This document shows positions 17,794 through 27,303 of a stretch of DNA of 64,000 nucleotides, in pieces. Source of the DNA: Flavobacterium zhairuonense. Lineage in GTDB: Bacteria > Bacteroidota > Bacteroidia > Flavobacteriales > Flavobacteriaceae. Below the pieces are notes generated by a model. The model was not told the origin of the DNA. It saw only the letters and a program-made list of their open reading frames with translations, and ran no database searches. Each line of letters opens with the position of its first letter. Position 1 is the first letter of the stretch. The position numbers and the translations under genes were made by a program. The stretch is from positions 467,894 to 531,893 of the forward strand of contig NZ_SJSY01000074.1 of NCBI RefSeq assembly GCF_004352915.1. Direction: 5' to 3'.

Positions 17794-20094
17794 ATGAAAA
17801 ACAAATTAGTCTTACTTTTTTTAGGATGTGCTGTTTTGGGTTACGCTCAAAAAAAGAGCACAAAAAGTACAGTGAAAATTAAACCTAAGTCAGAGTTTGT
17901 GGCAGAGTTAATGTCAAAAATGACATTAGAAGAAAAATTAGGGCAGTTGAATTTACCAACATCTGGTGATATTACAACTGGTCAGGCAAATAGTTCAAAT
18001 GTTGCAAAAAATATTGCTGAAGGTAAAGTTGGCGGTTTGTTCAATATTAAATCAGTACAAAAAATTAAAGAAGTACAAAAAATTGCTGTTGAAAAAAGCC
18101 GTTTAAAAATTCCGTTGCTTTTTGGTATGGACGTGATTCACGGTTATGAAACAACATTTCCAATTCCGTTAGGATTGTCTTGTACTTGGGACATGGCTTT
18201 AATTGAAAGAAGTGCTCAAATTGCCGCAAAAGAAGCAAGTGCTGACGGAATCAACTGGACATTCTCTCCAATGGTTGATATTTCTCGTGATCCACGTTGG
18301 GGAAGAGTTTCTGAAGGTTCTGGAGAAGATCCATATTTGGGAAGCCAAATTGCAAAAGCAATGGTTAACGGATATCAGCAACACGACCTTTCAAAAAACA
18401 ATTCCATTTTAGCTTGTGTTAAACACTTCGCATTATATGGCGCTCCAGAAGCTGGACGTGATTATAATACAGTTGATATGAGTCATATCAGAATGTTTAA
18501 TGATTATTTTCCACCTTACAAAGCAGCAGTTGATGCTGGTGTAGGTTCAGTTATGGCATCTTTCAATGAAATTGATGGAATTCCAGCAACTGGAAACAAA
18601 TGGTTAATGACAGATGTTTTAAGAAAACAATGGGGTTTCAAAGGTTTCGTAGTAACCGATTTTACGGGAATTCCTGAAATGATCGAACACGGAATGGGGA
18701 ATCTTCAAGATGTTTCGGCTTTAGCTTTAAATGCTGGTGTTGAAATGGATATGGTTGGAGAAGGTTTCCTAGGAACTTTGAAAAAATCTTTGGATGAAAA
18801 AAGAGTTTCAATGGAAACAATCGACAATGCTGTAAAACTTATTTTAGAAGCAAAATACGATTTAGGATTGTTCCAAGATCCATATAAATACTGTGATGAA
18901 AAAAGAGCTAAAACTGAAATCTTCACAATGGATAGCAGAAAAGAAGCGCGTCAAATTGCTGCTCAATCATTGGTTTTACTGAAAAACCAAAACCAATTAT
19001 TGCCTCTTAAAAAATCTGGAACTATTGGTTTGATCGGACCATTGGCTGATGCTAAAGAAAATATGCCAGGAACTTGGAGTGTGGCTACTAAAATGGAAAA
19101 CGCAGTTTCATTATTAGCTGGAATCAAAGAAGTTGCCGGAGCAGGAACTAAAGTTTTATATGCAAAAGGAAGCAATTTAGATTATGATGAAACTTTTGAG
19201 ACTAATGCTACAATGTTTGGAAAAACATTACACCGTGATGGCCGTTCAAAAGAAGAATTATTAGCTGAAGCTTTAAAAGTAGCTGAACAATCTGATGTAA
19301 TTGTTGCTGCACTTGGAGAATCAGCTGAAATGAGCGGTGAATCAAGCAGCCGTACCAATTTGCAAATTCCACAAGCGCAAAAAGATTTATTAAACGCTTT
19401 ACTAAAAACAGGAAAACCAGTAGTGGTAGTTTTATTTGACGGACGTCCGTTAGTAATTACTGACGAAGAAAAAACAGTTCCAGCAATTTTAAATGCTTGG
19501 TTCGCGGGTACTGAAGCGGGTTATGCTATTGCTGATGTTTTATTTGGAGATGTAAATCCTTCTGGAAAATTAACAGCAACTTTCCCAAGAAGCGTTGGTC
19601 AATTACCAATTTATTATGCACATAAAAATACAGGAAGACCGCTTTCTAACACAGAAGGTAAATTTGAGAAATTCAGATCAAACTATATTGACGAAAGAAA
19701 TGAGCCATTATTCCCTTTCGGATACGGTTTAAGCTACACGACTTTTGATTATTCAAACTTGAAAATTTCTTCTGATAAAATGAATTTCAGCGGAAAATTA
19801 AAAGTAACAGTTGACGTAACGAATACAGGAAATTTTGACGGAAAAGAAACAGTTCAATTATACATTAGAGATTTAGTTGGTTCAGTAACAAGACCAGTTA
19901 GAGAATTGAAAGGTTTCCAAAAAATAGCACTTAAAAAAGGTGAAAAACAAACAGTAAGTTTTGACATTACTGTTGAAGATTTAAAATTTTATAATTCTGA
20001 TTTGCAATTCGCAGCAGAACCTGGACAGTTTGATGTTTTCGTTGGAGGAAATTCAACTGCCGACAAGAAAGTTAGTTTCGAGTTAACTAAATAG
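17794..20094 (+). CDS. bglX: Periplasmic GH3 beta-glucosidase
   Basis: 766 residues with a signal peptide (ending GYAQ, about 19). The GH3 N-terminal TIM barrel (about 35-380) has FGMDVIHGYETTFPIPLG, KHFALYGAPEAGRDYNTVDMS and the nucleophile Asp289 in GFVVTDFTG. The alpha/beta-sandwich domain (about 395-640) has GESAEMSGESSSRTNLQIP with the likely acid/base Glu. A fibronectin-III-like domain (about 665-755) closes the protein. The layout and length match BglX. It removes glucose from the ends of beta-glucooligosaccharides. Some GH3 members partnered with GH144 act on beta-1,2 links, which is the likely role here. Confidence 0.92.
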   Translation: MKNKLVLLFLGCAVLGYAQKKSTKSTVKIKPKSEFVAELMSKMTLEEKLGQLNLPTSGDITTGQANSSNVAKNIAEGKVGGLFNIKSVQKIKEVQKIAVEKSRLKIPLLFGMDVIHGYETTFPIPLGLSCTWDMALIERSAQIAAKEASADGINWTFSPMVDISRDPRWGRVSEGSGEDPYLGSQIAKAMVNGYQQHDLSKNNSILACVKHFALYGAPEAGRDYNTVDMSHIRMFNDYFPPYKAAVDAGVGSVMASFNEIDGIPATGNKWLMTDVLRKQWGFKGFVVTDFTGIPEMIEHGMGNLQDVSALALNAGVEMDMVGEGFLGTLKKSLDEKRVSMETIDNAVKLILEAKYDLGLFQDPYKYCDEKRAKTEIFTMDSRKEARQIAAQSLVLLKNQNQLLPLKKSGTIGLIGPLADAKENMPGTWSVATKMENAVSLLAGIKEVAGAGTKVLYAKGSNLDYDETFETNATMFGKTLHRDGRSKEELLAEALKVAEQSDVIVAALGESAEMSGESSSRTNLQIPQAQKDLLNALLKTGKPVVVVLFDGRPLVITDEEKTVPAILNAWFAGTEAGYAIADVLFGDVNPSGKLTATFPRSVGQLPIYYAHKNTGRPLSNTEGKFEKFRSNYIDERNEPLFPFGYGLSYTTFDYSNLKISSDKMNFSGKLKVTVDVTNTGNFDGKETVQLYIRDLVGSVTRPVRELKGFQKIALKKGEKQTVSFDITVEDLKFYNSDLQFAAEPGQFDVFVGGNSTADKKVSFELTK

Positions 20095-20115
20095 TTGGTT
20101 TATTGGTTAGTTAAG

Positions 20116-20142
20116 AGCCCTTCATATGGAGGGCTTTTTTTC
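20116..20142 (+). terminator. Terminator after bglX
   Basis: The stem AGCCCT / AGGGCT (20116-20121 with 20130-20135) has a TCATATGG loop and is followed by TTTTTT. It marks the end of the core PUL operon, although the next gene starts only about 35 bp later on the same strand. Confidence 0.8.
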
Positions 20143-20175
20143 TAAAATAAAGATTCTCTTTTTAATTTTTTACCT

Positions 20176-20958
20176 ATGAATACATTTAAAATATCTCGCA
20201 CCTTTACAATAATGTTCTTTGTAATTTTTGCTTCTTGCAATGCGCAAAAAAATGCAATTGTAGCCCATCGCGGTGCTTGGAAAAAGAATAATTTACCTGA
20301 AAATTCAATTGCTTCTTTAAGACATGCAATTGATTTAAAATTGCCAGGTTCAGAATTTGACGTTTGGCGCACTGCCGATGATTCATTGGTAATTAATCAC
20401 GATGCTCATTTTAATAAACTATTGATTGAACAAACAAATTATGCCGATTTGATCAAGTTTAAATTATCAAATGGTGAAAAGCTTCCAACGCTTTACGAAT
20501 ATATTTCAGAAGGAATAAAAAACAATAAACACACACTTTTAGTTTGCGAAATCAAACCTTCGGAAATAAGCAAAGAACGTGGACAAAAAACAGCAGTAAT
20601 GGCGGTTGAAGTCATCAAAAAATTGAAAGCCGACAAAAAAACATGTTATATAAGTTTTGACTACGATATTCTGAAACAAATTAGAGCTATCGATTCAAAA
20701 ACTTCTCTTCAATATTTGGAAGGCAATAAATCTCCGATTGAAGTTAAAGCTGATAAAATTAACGGAGTTGATTACCATTATTCCGTTTTTCAAAAACACC
20801 CAGAATGGATACAGGAAGCTAAGGATAATAAAATTATTCTAAACGCTTGGACTGTTAATGATGCAAAAGACATGGATTGGATTATAGCTCAGAAATTCAA
20901 TTACATCACAACAAATGAACCCGAACTTTTAAAGGAAAGAAAAGAGATTAAAAATTAA
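20176..20958 (+). CDS. Glycerophosphodiester phosphodiesterase-family lipoprotein
   Basis: 260 residues with a lipobox (FASC, Cys21). The GDPD TIM-barrel motifs are present: HRGAWKKNNLPENS (His-Arg and Glu-Asn), SEFDVWRTADDSLVINHD (metal-binding residues and catalytic His), a central CEIKPS and the C-terminal WTVND. The family cleaves glycerophosphodiesters to glycerol-3-phosphate and an alcohol. Its position between the GH3 and GH43 genes suggests co-regulation with the PUL. The start at 20176 gives the best signal sequence. Confidence 0.85.
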   Translation: MNTFKISRTFTIMFFVIFASCNAQKNAIVAHRGAWKKNNLPENSIASLRHAIDLKLPGSEFDVWRTADDSLVINHDAHFNKLLIEQTNYADLIKFKLSNGEKLPTLYEYISEGIKNNKHTLLVCEIKPSEISKERGQKTAVMAVEVIKKLKADKKTCYISFDYDILKQIRAIDSKTSLQYLEGNKSPIEVKADKINGVDYHYSVFQKHPEWIQEAKDNKIILNAWTVNDAKDMDWIIAQKFNYITTNEPELLKERKEIKN

Positions 20959-20991
20959 TCTTTTTGAAAGCTTTACTAAAGAAATTTAATC

Positions 20992-22908
20992 ATGAAAAAG
21001 ATATATAAGCAATTTATGCCAATTTTGTTTTCGATGCTTTTCGGAAGCAGTCTTTTGGCACAAAATTCTGGTAAAACAGAATGGTTTGATCCTGCAAAAC
21101 CGGCAACAACATATTGTAATCCAATAAATATTGGCTACAATTTTACGACACATAATCACAACGGGATTCCTGAATCTAGACGCTCAAGCGCCGATCCTGT
21201 AATTATTACCTACAAAGGAGAATATTATTTATTTGCGACGAATCAAGCAGGTTTCTTCTGGAGTAAAGACATGTCTGATTGGAAATTTGTTTACGGAAGT
21301 TTTCAAAGACAACCTGGCGATGATGATCAATGCGCACCTGCAGCTTGGGTTGTAAACGATACATTATTCTATGTTGGATCAACTTGGAAAAGAGACCATC
21401 CAATTTGGAAAACTGCTGATCCAAAATCAGGAAGATGGACGCGTCACGTTGATAAAGCAATGTTACCAACTTGGGATCCTGCAATTTTTCAAGATGATGA
21501 CAAAAAAGTATATATGTACTACGGTTCAAGCGGAAAATTGCCTCTTGTTGGTACTGAAGTTGATTATAATACTTGGCTTCCAAAAGGGAATCAAGCAGAT
21601 TATGCGCAATTGTATAAAGCAACCGAAGTAGAAGATATTCAGCGCCCGTATGGACAAATCAAAGAAGTTGCGATTTTAGATCCTTCAGCGCATGGTTGGG
21701 AACGTTTTGGACCAAATAATGATATGGAACCCGCACCTTGGGGGAATTTCATTGAAGGTGCTTGGATGACTAAACACAACGGAAAATACTATATGCAATA
21801 TGGCGCGCCGGCAACTGAATTTAAAGGCTATGCAAATGGCGTTCATGTTGGCGATAATCCGTTAGGACCTTTTACGTATCAAAAACACAATCCAATGTCA
21901 TATAAACCGGGCGGATTTGTAATTGGAGCTGGACACGGAAATACTTTTGCAGATATTTACGGGAATTATTGGAACACAGGAACCTGTAAAATTTCTATAA
22001 AAGATCGTTTCGAGCGTCGCATTGATATGTTTCCAGCAGGATTTGATAAAGATGACGTAATGTATTCTATTACAGCTTATGGAGATTTCCCGATTGTGCT
22101 TCCAACTGGCGAGCGCGATCAAACAAAAGGCGCTTCATCGGGCTGGATGTTGCTTTCGTACAAAAAGCCGGTAACGGTTTCATCTTCTGAAGAATGTATG
22201 GAGGTTGAAACTCACAGAATGGATAATGGAGGAAAAAAAGTCTATGAGAAATTTTGCTACGGAGCAGAAAATTTAACAGATGAAAATATCCAAACGTATT
22301 GGTCGGCAAAAACTAGTAATCCTGGCGAATGGCTTCAAATGGATTTAGGCAGACAAATGGAAATTAAAGCGCTTCAGATTAATTATGCTGATCATAAAGC
22401 AACGCAATACAATAAAGCAATGGATATTTATTATCAATATAAAATATTCATGTCTGATGATGCTAAAAATTGGACTTTGGTTGTAGATAAATCTAAAAAT
22501 GATAAAGATGTGCCACATGATTATGTAGAGCTTACAAAATCAATCAAAGCGCGTTATATCAAAATGGAAAACATTCATAACGCATCAGGTTTGTTTGCTA
22601 TTTCTGATTTCAGGGTTTTTGGAAATGGTTTGGCAGAAAAACCAAAAGCAGTTTCTTCTTTCAAAGTAGATAGAAATAAAGCAGATTCACGAAATGCTAT
22701 GATATCTTGGAAAAAACAAAATGATGCCGTTGGCTACAATATTTATTACGGAATTACTCCTGATAAATTATACAACAGTATTATGGTTTACGGCGACAAT
22801 TCATACGATTTTAGAGGTTTAGATAAAGGCACAAAATATTATTTCACCATTGAACCTTTTAATGAAAACGGAATTGGTACAAGAAATAAACTTATTGAAG
22901 TGAAGTAG
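20992..22908 (+). CDS. Secreted GH43-family glycosidase with F5/8C-like and FN3 modules
   Basis: 638 residues with a signal peptide (SLLAQ, about 23). The five-bladed GH43 propeller (about 60-400) has the expected acids: SADPVII (general base Asp), TWDPAIF (Asp) and FIEGAWM (Glu, general acid). A discoidin/F5-8C-like domain follows (about 415-545: TDENIQTYWSAK, GEWLQMDLGRQMEIKALQI, RYIKMENIHN), then a fibronectin-III-like domain (about 555-636: AMISWKKQNDAVGYNIYYG, KGTKYYFTIEPFNENG). GH43 enzymes are mostly beta-xylosidases, arabinofuranosidases or galactosidases; the exact specificity is open. It ends before a strong terminator. Confidence 0.88.
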   Translation: MKKIYKQFMPILFSMLFGSSLLAQNSGKTEWFDPAKPATTYCNPINIGYNFTTHNHNGIPESRRSSADPVIITYKGEYYLFATNQAGFFWSKDMSDWKFVYGSFQRQPGDDDQCAPAAWVVNDTLFYVGSTWKRDHPIWKTADPKSGRWTRHVDKAMLPTWDPAIFQDDDKKVYMYYGSSGKLPLVGTEVDYNTWLPKGNQADYAQLYKATEVEDIQRPYGQIKEVAILDPSAHGWERFGPNNDMEPAPWGNFIEGAWMTKHNGKYYMQYGAPATEFKGYANGVHVGDNPLGPFTYQKHNPMSYKPGGFVIGAGHGNTFADIYGNYWNTGTCKISIKDRFERRIDMFPAGFDKDDVMYSITAYGDFPIVLPTGERDQTKGASSGWMLLSYKKPVTVSSSEECMEVETHRMDNGGKKVYEKFCYGAENLTDENIQTYWSAKTSNPGEWLQMDLGRQMEIKALQINYADHKATQYNKAMDIYYQYKIFMSDDAKNWTLVVDKSKNDKDVPHDYVELTKSIKARYIKMENIHNASGLFAISDFRVFGNGLAEKPKAVSSFKVDRNKADSRNAMISWKKQNDAVGYNIYYGITPDKLYNSIMVYGDNSYDFRGLDKGTKYYFTIEPFNENGIGTRNKLIEVK

Positions 22909-22928
22909 TTTTGATGTGATAAAATTTA

Positions 22929-22975
22929 AAAGCTCTGATTGTAAAGTTAAAAAATTACAATCAGAGCTTTTTTTT
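22929..22975 (+). terminator. Terminator after the GH43 gene
   Basis: A perfect 16-bp stem (22929-22944 with 22955-22970, AAAGCTCTGATTGTAA arm) has a 10-nt loop and is followed by T8. This is among the strongest terminators in the window. Confidence 0.92.
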
Positions 22976-23056
22976 GAGAAAAGACTACGAAAAAAATTCT
23001 GACAGGTCTAAAGAATTTTGTTCCTTTGCGAAACAACCCAAAAATGCTATAAAACA

Positions 23057-24448
23057 ATGAAAAAAACGATTCTTTTAACTGCTTTAGTTTTAAATGGATT
23101 GACCGCATCTTTTGCTCAGTCAAATGATGAAAAAAACATTAAATTATTTTATAAAAAAGCCTTGACCGAAGCTAAATGTTATTCTTGGTTAGAATATCTT
23201 TCAAATGATATCGGAAGCCGTTTATCTGGATCTAAAGGCGCTGCAGAAGCTGTAGAATATACGAAAAGACAATTAGAAAGCCTTGGTCTTGACAAGGTTT
23301 ATTTACAAGAAGTTATGGTTCCTCACTGGGTTCGCGGTGAGAAAGAAACAGCTTTCATTCTAGATGGAAAGGTAAAAACTACAGTGCCAATTTGTGCTTT
23401 AGGAGGTTCTGTTGCAACTCCAAAAACAGGAATTACAGCAGAAGTGATCGAAGTGCAAAGCCTTGACGAATTAAAAAGCCTTGGTGACAAAGTAAAAGGA
23501 AAAATTGTATTTTTTAACAGACCAATGAATCCTGAAAACATAGGAACTTTTGATTCTTATTCAGGAGCAGGAGACCAAAGAAGAAGCGGTGCAAAAGAAG
23601 CAGCTAAACTTGGTGCAGTTGGTGCAATTGTACGTTCGTTAAACTTACGTTTAGACGATTTTCCTCATGCAGGAGCACAAAGTTATGGCGATTTGCCAAA
23701 AGAGCAATATATTCCGGCTGCGGCAATTAGTACTAATGGAGCTGAATTATTGAGCAAAACATTGAAAGCAAATCCAACTTTAAAATTCTATTTCAAACAA
23801 TCTTGCGAGACGTTGCCAGATGCTTTGTCTTATAATGTTATTGGAGAATTGACTGGAACAGTAACACCAGAAAATGTTATGGTTGTTGGTGGACATCTTG
23901 ATTCTTGGGATTTAGCTGACGGTTCACACGATGATGGAGCAGGAGTAGTGCAAAGTATGGAAGTGGTTCGTATTTTGAAAAACTTAAACTACAAACCTAA
24001 AAATACAATTCGTGTGGTATTGTTTATGAATGAAGAAAACGGAGGAAAAGGTGGTGCAAAATATGAAGAAGTTGCAAAACAAAAGAACGAGAATCATATT
24101 TTTGCTTTAGAAAGTGATTCAGGTGGATTTACGCCAAGAGGATTTTCAATTGAAGCTGATGATGCTAACTTCAAAAAACTGCAAGAATATAAAAACCTTT
24201 TTGAGCCTTATTTGATTCATAATTTCACAAAAGGACACGCAGGATCAGATATTGAGCATTTAACTTCAAAAACGATTGTAAAAGCAGGTTTACAGCCAGA
24301 TTCACAACGTTATTTTGATTATCACCATGCAGCAAACGATAAATTTGACGCAATCAATAAAAGGGAATTAGAACTTGGCGCAGCTACAATGACATCTTTA
24401 ATCTATTTAGTTGATCAAAACGGAATTGTTCTTCCTGCTTCAAATTAA
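23057..24448 (+). CDS. Secreted M28-family zinc metallopeptidase with PA-like insert
   Basis: 463 residues from the ATG at 23057; the frame is open further upstream to a TTG at 23018, but the ATG begins an ideal signal peptide (MKKTILLTALV, cleavage near SFAQ). A protease-associated-type insert spans about 105-240. The M28 zinc site is complete: GGHLDSWD (His, Asp), HDDGAGV (bridging Asp), MNEENGG (catalytic Glu and metal Glu), ESDSGG (Asp) and YHHAAND (His). It resembles carboxypeptidase Q and aminopeptidases of this family. It is exported and probably releases amino acids from dipeptides. It has its own transcription unit between two terminators. Confidence 0.9.
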   Translation: MKKTILLTALVLNGLTASFAQSNDEKNIKLFYKKALTEAKCYSWLEYLSNDIGSRLSGSKGAAEAVEYTKRQLESLGLDKVYLQEVMVPHWVRGEKETAFILDGKVKTTVPICALGGSVATPKTGITAEVIEVQSLDELKSLGDKVKGKIVFFNRPMNPENIGTFDSYSGAGDQRRSGAKEAAKLGAVGAIVRSLNLRLDDFPHAGAQSYGDLPKEQYIPAAAISTNGAELLSKTLKANPTLKFYFKQSCETLPDALSYNVIGELTGTVTPENVMVVGGHLDSWDLADGSHDDGAGVVQSMEVVRILKNLNYKPKNTIRVVLFMNEENGGKGGAKYEEVAKQKNENHIFALESDSGGFTPRGFSIEADDANFKKLQEYKNLFEPYLIHNFTKGHAGSDIEHLTSKTIVKAGLQPDSQRYFDYHHAANDKFDAINKRELELGAATMTSLIYLVDQNGIVLPASN

Positions 24449-24468
24449 TTTTTGATAAATCATAAAAC

Positions 24469-24505
24469 AAAAAAGCTATGAGTTTTGCTCATAGCTTTTT
24501 TGCTT
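24469..24505 (+). terminator. Terminator after the M28 peptidase gene
   Basis: The arms AAAAAAGCTATGAG (24469-24482) and CTCATAGCTTTTTT (24488-24501) form a 14-bp perfect stem with a TTTTG loop. Its T-rich 3' arm serves the plus strand. Confidence 0.88.
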
Positions 24506-24542
24506 TTATAATGTTTCTAAAACCTGAGCTCGATTGTTACAA

Positions 24543-24709
24543 GCTCCGGCGGAGCGTAATATTTATAGTTAAATTTGGTAGCATTGATTTAAGAAAGCTC
24601 CATCGGAGCGATTTTTTTTTCAAGATCATCAAATTATTATGACACCTCTACGAGGTTTTAACTGGTTGCTAAATAATAAATGCTATAAATATATCGTCCC
24701 TTCTGGGAC
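24543..24709. repeat. Array of four short palindromes (intergenic repeat)
   Basis: Four 13-14 bp palindromes lie in one gap: GCTCC-GGC-GGAGC (24543), GCTCC-ATC-GGAGC (24597), ACCTC-TAC-GAGGT (24644) and GTCCC-TTCT-GGGAC (24696). Several are flanked by ATATTTATAG or its complement CTATAAATAT. A second array with the same rules lies at 46247-46388. No coding potential is seen. Confidence 0.75.
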
Positions 24710-24738
24710 TTTTCATATTGATAATAATCAAGTTCAGG

Positions 24739-25413
24739 TTAATACGTATCAATCACTGTTTTCAATAAATTAGAATCGGCGAGGTCAGAGGGCGCGACAA
24801 CATTTTCGTCTAACGGAATATCATTGCCATATCTCTCTTTCAGAATTTTTTCGACTCTTTCGTCAGTTAAATTAAAATCTTTCAGTTTTCTTAGTTTTGA
24901 TAATTCGATGGCGGCCGCGTTTTTGTATATTTTCCAAACCAATTCAGAGCAATATATTCGATTGTCTGTCCATTCAAAATAAGCATCATATTCTTTACCG
25001 TTAAATTGATGACTGTAATCTTTCATTTTTTGAAGAATTTCAGGTTTCAAAACATTGTTGTTTTTTAATCTTTTGATTACATATTTATTGTCTTTTCCAT
25101 GTTGGATCCAATCTTCTAAAGGAGTTAGTTTTACAGGTTGAACGGCTTCAAAAACAAATAAATCGCCATTCATTTTATAAATGATACCACAATGTGAAAA
25201 TTTGGAATTTGTGGCAATTCGTACCGCTTCACATTGAGGAGATTGCGAAGTCTGAAAAATAATATCACCATCCTGAATTTTATCGAAAGCAGTATTTTGT
25301 GCTTTTTTTCCTGAAAATGGATTATTCGGAAAAACTTTCATTGCAACAAACAGCGCACACCCAAAACTGAGCAAAAAAGTAATAATAAGAAAAAGGGATT
25401 TTGGTCTTTTCAT
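24739..25413 (-). CDS. YiiX/YebB-like NlpC/P60-superfamily cysteine peptidase
   Basis: 224 residues with an N-terminal membrane anchor (about 6-27, LFLIITFLLSFGCALFVAM). The permuted papain-like domain has DGDIIFQTSQ at its start, the His in KFSHCGIIY, and the Cys in RIYCSELVWKIY toward the C terminus, which is the order found in the YiiX family. Members hydrolyse amide or ester bonds of lipids or peptides, and most are not characterised. It is convergent with the M28 peptidase gene across the palindrome array. The C-terminal tail beyond about 195 is less conserved. Confidence 0.82.
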   Translation of the reverse strand: MKRPKSLFLIITFLLSFGCALFVAMKVFPNNPFSGKKAQNTAFDKIQDGDIIFQTSQSPQCEAVRIATNSKFSHCGIIYKMNGDLFVFEAVQPVKLTPLEDWIQHGKDNKYVIKRLKNNNVLKPEILQKMKDYSHQFNGKEYDAYFEWTDNRIYCSELVWKIYKNAAAIELSKLRKLKDFNLTDERVEKILKERYGNDIPLDENVVAPSDLADSNLLKTVIDTY

Positions 25414-25535
25414 ATTTAAATTTTAAAAAATTAAAAGTATAATTTATTCTTCAGTTTTCATTCTTAATTAACAGATGCAAAAAAGCAGAATTTCAAATGA
25501 ATGAAATTCTGCTTTTAATATTGTGAATGAATTTT

Positions 25536-26444
25536 TTAGATTCTAAAAATTCCTCCTACGGCAACAATTCGCTGAAAAAACATAAAATGTTGGGTAGCTT
25601 TATCGTCATTGCTCATTGTTGTTCTGATATCTTTCATGTCAATGTAACCTCCTTTTAACTCACCTTGAAGGTAAAAATGTTTAAAGAAAGTGAAGTTTAA
25701 ACCTGCTTTTGCAGATACACCAAATCCAGAAACATGAAAATCGTCATGGCGTTCCATTCCCAACAAACTTGTATTTGTTTTTGGATATAAAACCCCAGCT
25801 CCTAAACCTTCAGTCAAGTTAATCTGAACTTTATCAATATTTGGCAAACCAAACCACTTTGAAATATCATCAAATCTAGAAACCTCAGTATTAATGTAGT
25901 TCAAACCATCTGTGTGTTCGTACATTAAAAAAGCAGGAGGAAATCCTTGTGCTTCACCTTTAGGGTATCCACCTTCAATAGCACCATTTTGAGACATATC
26001 TACAGGAGTATTATTATATACTCCGTTGTAATAAGACCCAGGCTGATCAGCAGGTAAATTGATGTTTCCAGTAACATTTGCAATCTGATTTTGTGTCATC
26101 ACATATTTCATATGGTCAACCCCAATTGTTACACTGTAGTGATCACTAAAAAAATAACCCAATCTCAAGTTTGTCTGAGGAATTGTCATGTTTGCAGGAT
26201 TTATATAATCAACATGATATCCTTTTGGTTTATCATGCGCAGACATGTCTGCAACTGTAAAGTTGTAATCTTTTCCTCTAAAATTTACATCAGATTTAGT
26301 GTAACTTTCTCTATTTCCTCCCCACATTACAAAGAATTTCCCTTTATTATGAGCAGTATATTTTTCTTGAACCGAAATTTCGTTCTGAGCAAAAGTGTTT
26401 AGTGAAACACAAGCCAGAAAGAAAAATAAAATTTTTGTTTTCAA
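25536..26444 (-). CDS. Putative outer-membrane beta-barrel protein
   Basis: 302 residues with a clear signal peptide (MKTKILFFFLACVSLNTFAQ). The mature part alternates hydrophobic and polar residues in strand-like runs, such as NLRLGYFFSDHYSVTIGVDH, GFGVSAKAGLNFTFF and HFYLQGELKGGYIDM. It ends with MFFQRIVAVGGIFRI, which has the C-terminal strand pattern of barrels. I do not recognise a named family. It is encoded 20 bp downstream of kdsA and may be transcribed with it, though a functional link is not obvious. Confidence 0.7.
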   Translation of the reverse strand: MKTKILFFFLACVSLNTFAQNEISVQEKYTAHNKGKFFVMWGGNRESYTKSDVNFRGKDYNFTVADMSAHDKPKGYHVDYINPANMTIPQTNLRLGYFFSDHYSVTIGVDHMKYVMTQNQIANVTGNINLPADQPGSYYNGVYNNTPVDMSQNGAIEGGYPKGEAQGFPPAFLMYEHTDGLNYINTEVSRFDDISKWFGLPNIDKVQINLTEGLGAGVLYPKTNTSLLGMERHDDFHVSGFGVSAKAGLNFTFFKHFYLQGELKGGYIDMKDIRTTMSNDDKATQHFMFFQRIVAVGGIFRI

Positions 26445-26464
26445 AGAACTTAAGTATTATAAAA

Positions 26465-27283
26465 TTAGAATGAGTTAACTGTCTTTCTGATGGCAACTAA
26501 TTTGTTCATTAAACCTTCAAAATAGTCTAAATGAAGCATATTTGCGCCGTCACTTTTTGCATTTGCAGGATCAAAATGCGTTTCGATAAAAATACCATCA
26601 ACACCAACGGCAATACCCGCTTTTGCAACCGTTTCGATCATGTCAGGTCTTCCGCCAGTCACACCTGCAGTCTGATTTGGCTGTTGTAAAGAGTGTGTAA
26701 CATCAAGAACTGTCGATGCATATTGTTGCATAGTAGGAATTCCTCTAAAATCAACAATCATGTCTTGGTAGCCAAACATAGTACCGCGATCTGTAACCAT
26801 AACATTCTCGTTATTACAGTCTAAAACTTTTTGAACGGCGTGTTTCATGCTTTCTGGACTCATAAATTGTCCTTTTTTCAAGTTTACTGTTTTTCCAGTA
26901 TTTGCAGCCGCAACAACTAAATCAGTTTGACGAACCAAAAATGCTGGGATTTGCAAAACATCAACGTATTGTGCTGCCATATCAGCATCTTCATTCGTAT
27001 GAATATCTGTTACAGTTGGAACATGAAAAGTTTCGGATACTTTTCTTAAGATTTTTAAAGCTTTTTCGTCGCCAATTCCAGAGAAACTGTCGATTCTAGA
27101 ACGGTTTGCTTTTTTAAAAGATCCTTTAAACACATAAGGGATCTGAAGATTGTCGGTAATACCAACTAATTTTTCAGCAATTCTTAGCGCCATTTCTTCT
27201 CCTTCGATAGCACAAGGCCCCGCCAATAAAAAGAAATTCCCGCTGTCAGTATGCTTAATTTGTGGAATATGTTGTAAGTTCAT
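26465..27283 (-). CDS. kdsA: 3-deoxy-8-phosphooctulonate (KDO-8-P) synthase
   Basis: 272 residues from the ATG at 27283; a GTG at 27301 is in frame but would overlap the promoter -7 box region, so the shorter start is chosen. Blocks include FLLAGPCAIEG (PEP site), VFKGSFKKANRSR, PTVTDIHTNEDADM, LQIPAFLVRQTDL, VTDRGTMFGYQDMIVDFRG, TAGVTGGRPD and IFIETHFDPANAKSDG. It condenses PEP with arabinose-5-phosphate to give KDO-8-P for the lipopolysaccharide inner core. The length is normal. Confidence 0.96.
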   Translation of the reverse strand: MNLQHIPQIKHTDSGNFFLLAGPCAIEGEEMALRIAEKLVGITDNLQIPYVFKGSFKKANRSRIDSFSGIGDEKALKILRKVSETFHVPTVTDIHTNEDADMAAQYVDVLQIPAFLVRQTDLVVAAANTGKTVNLKKGQFMSPESMKHAVQKVLDCNNENVMVTDRGTMFGYQDMIVDFRGIPTMQQYASTVLDVTHSLQQPNQTAGVTGGRPDMIETVAKAGIAVGVDGIFIETHFDPANAKSDGANMLHLDYFEGLMNKLVAIRKTVNSF

Positions 27284-27303
27284 AAAATTATTTTTTTGCA
27301 CTG

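Noticed and set aside
24543..24709. CRISPR array
   Set aside because: Units are short palindromes with variable arms and unequal spacing, not identical direct repeats with unique spacers, and no cas genes are nearby.
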